Origin: IMCC26077 sp964490435
GTDB taxonomy: Bacteria; Actinomycetota; Actinomycetes; Nanopelagicales; Nanopelagicaceae
Assembly: GCA_964490435.1 (NCBI GenBank)
Contig: CAZBCF010000036.1
Location: 1-15,125, forward strand
Direction: 5' to 3'
Length of the DNA: 15,125 bases
The translations under genes were made by a program, and so were the position numbers. Shown here piece by piece: positions 14,120 to 15,125 of this stretch. The notes under the pieces were generated by a model. That model saw nothing but the letters and a program-made list of their open reading frames with translations, searched no databases and had not been told where the DNA came from. The stretch's first letter is position 1. Every line of letters begins with the position of its first letter.

Positions 14120-14125
14120 TAAGTT
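14120..14125 (+). promoter_or_regulatory. -10 element for leaderless biotinyl carrier transcript
   Basis: TAAGTT is followed by GTAAGAC (7 nt) and then GTG at 14133. It lies in the 52-bp gap after rsrA and suggests a promoter separate from sigR-rsrA. Confidence 0.45.
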
Positions 14126-14132
14126 GTAAGAC

Positions 14133-14414
14133 GTGATTCACACGATTCGTGCAGAGATGGTCGCAAATGTCTTGGAGATATCAGCTATCGCTGGCGCTCG
14201 TGTTGCAGTCGGCGATACGGTGCTCTTGCTCGAGTCGATGAAGATGGAGATCCCAGTCTTGACTGAAGTTGCTGGAGAAGTAGTAGAAGTCGCGGTCAAT
14301 GTCGGCGATGTGATTCAAGAGGGCGACCCACTTGTGCTTATCGAAGTGGCACTCCCGCAAACAGCGTCCCAAAGAACCGACTCACGCACACTAACAAGGG
14401 ATAGCACGCAATGA
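14133..14414 (+). CDS. Biotin/lipoyl-binding carrier protein
   Basis: A 93-aa stand-alone biotinyl/lipoyl domain. The whole fold fits residues 1-72, with two repeated halves around ESMKMEIPV; Lys37 between the two Met is the expected biotinylation site. Residues 73-93 are a polar tail (QTASQRTDSRTLTRDSTQ). Such carriers serve acyl-CoA carboxylases, passing carboxybiotin, but no carboxylase subunit is in the window, so the partner is unknown. Small proteins of this kind are commonly found beside sigR-rsrA in actinobacteria, as I recall. The GTG start at 14133 is supported by TAAGTT 7 nt upstream. Its TGA overlaps the ATG of the thioesterase gene (ATGA, 14411-14414). Confidence 0.88.
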   Translation: MIHTIRAEMVANVLEISAIAGARVAVGDTVLLLESMKMEIPVLTEVAGEVVEVAVNVGDVIQEGDPLVLIEVALPQTASQRTDSRTLTRDSTQ

Positions 14415-14821
14415 GTCCGGAGCGCTTTGTTGGCGCAGTGGGAATCTCGAGAATGACAGTCCGTCATGGTGATACCGCCATCGCGCTAGGAAGCGGTGAT
14501 GTTCCGGTTCTCGGAACGCCGCAGGTGATTGCACTCGCGGAGAATGCGACAACTACCGCGCTCGCCGAGCATCTTGAGCAGAGTGAAACTTCGGTGGGTG
14601 TGCGCGTTGAAGTGGATCACCTAGCGACAGCAAGCGTCGGCGATGAAGTGATTGCGACCGCCACCGTGGTTGAAAGCACCAACAAGAAGATTCAATTTCT
14701 TGTTGAGTGTCACAGCGGAACACGCTTGATTGCTAAGGGTTCTATCACCAGAGTGCTGGTCGACCGCGTCTCATTCATCGCGAAAGCCGCTGCGCAAGCC
14801 CTTACTCGAGGAAACTCCTAG
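14411..14821 (+). CDS. Hotdog-fold thioesterase, FlK-like
   Basis: A 136-aa single hotdog-domain protein resembling the fluoroacetyl-CoA thioesterase FlK family. Thr36 (LGTPQVIALAENAT), Glu44 and His70 (VEVDHLATASVGDEV) have the same spacing (8 and 26 residues) as the FlK catalytic triad Thr42-Glu50-His76. It probably hydrolyses a small acyl-CoA; fluoroacetyl-CoA specificity should not be assumed, as many FlK-like proteins occur in organisms with no fluorinated metabolism. It is translationally coupled to the biotinyl carrier gene by a 4-nt overlap, pointing to shared acyl-CoA chemistry (inference). The residues after about 120 are a short Ala-rich tail. It is convergent with sodN, 61 bp apart, with no clear terminator. 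Confidence 0.82.
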   Translation: MSPERFVGAVGISRMTVRHGDTAIALGSGDVPVLGTPQVIALAENATTTALAEHLEQSETSVGVRVEVDHLATASVGDEVIATATVVESTNKKIQFLVECHSGTRLIAKGSITRVLVDRVSFIAKAAAQALTRGNS

Positions 14822-14882
14822 CCAATTCCTGAGTGACCGATTTACGAGCGGCTTATCTCCCAGCGTCTTATTTCTTGGAGCG

Positions 14883-15125
14883 CTATTTCTTAGTGGCCCA
14901 GAAGATGTCGGCAATCTCATCGATCTTGCCGAGCAGTTTTTCGGCGACCGCAACATCATTAGTTCCCTTTGTTCCCGCTGCACCAGCTAGTTTGGTTGCT
15001 TCATTGAATAGCGAGTGGAGTTGAGGGTAGGCCTCAAAGTGATTGGGCTTGAAGTAATCGGTCCAGAGCACCCAGAGATGTTCTTTCACTTGATGCGAAC
15101 GCTCTTCTTTGATTGCCACCGCGCG
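14883..15125 (-). CDS. sodN: Nickel superoxide dismutase, C-terminal part
   Basis: The last 80 residues of a Ni-SOD, continuing past the right edge. The signature is clear: RAVAIKEERSHQ, then HLWVLWTDYFKPNHFEAYPQL, and the end IDEIADIFWATKK, closely parallel to Streptomyces SodN (VLWSDYFKPPHFEKYPEL and IFWETKK). A GTG at 15119 is internal, since homology continues through the preceding Arg-Ala. The Ni-binding hook (HCDLPCGVYDP in homologues) and the N-terminal propeptide lie outside the window. SodN dismutates superoxide after maturation by a protease, usually encoded by sodX. No sodX follows downstream here; it must be upstream or elsewhere. Confidence 0.93.
   Translation of the reverse strand, partial: RAVAIKEERSHQVKEHLWVLWTDYFKPNHFEAYPQLHSLFNEATKLAGAAGTKGTNDVAVAEKLLGKIDEIADIFWATKK

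Noticed and set aside
14440..14466. Second SigR-type promoter (GGGAAT at 14440)
   Set aside because: It lies inside the thioesterase gene and has no GTT at 18 nt.

Overview
The window is actinobacterial chromosomal DNA of moderate GC (about half, by eye). Evidence is a run of actinobacterial families in familiar neighbourhoods: a DUF2342 zincin-like protein, a YlbL-like PDZ/Lon-type protease and a UPF0182 membrane protein; aroA-rsgA-hisN; a SigR/RsrA-type sigma/anti-sigma pair; and a nickel superoxide dismutase. Tight gene packing and mainly leaderless-looking starts suggest a small-genome lineage, possibly an aquatic Nanopelagicales-like one. That placement is inference only. A run of exactly 100 N (12968-13067) marks a scaffold gap.

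Layout. 1-532 holds no convincing gene but has a 15-bp tandem repeat, four near-consensus DnaA boxes and a long bulged hairpin. 533-1714 (-) is a DUF2342 protein that has lost its HExxH-like motif. 1715-2089 is a repeat-rich divergent intergenic region with three short tandem arrays and a SigR-like promoter match facing left. 2090-3420 (+) is a small membrane protein overlapping a PDZ/S16 protease. 3543-6398 (+) is the UPF0182 protein. An initiator tRNA-fMet follows at 6475-6548. On the minus strand come a Cu(+)-type P1B ATPase (6576-8822), hisN (8872-9777), rsgA (9832-10815) and aroA (10818-12167). A SRAP/HMCES-type protein (12199-12876, +) diverges from aroA across only 31 bp. Then come a SigR-type promoter, the gap, sigR (from about 13140) and rsrA (13709-14080), a biotinyl carrier protein overlapping an FlK-like thioesterase (14133-14821), and the 3' part of sodN (-) running off the right edge.

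How the genes work together. The sigR-rsrA pair with an upstream GGGAAT-N18-GTT promoter looks like a self-amplifying thiol-oxidative-stress switch. The nearby Ni-SOD and AP-site crosslinking SRAP protein fit a stress theme by proximity only. AroA and HisN serve aromatic amino acid and histidine synthesis, and RsgA serves 30S maturation. The most general signal is start architecture: seven gene starts have a TANNNT -10 element ending 6-7 nt before the start codon, as expected for leaderless mRNAs. It settles two ambiguous starts (GTG 2090 and ATG 12199). I found no mobile element, CRISPR array or clear intrinsic terminator, and no gene cluster that I would call a wholly new system.
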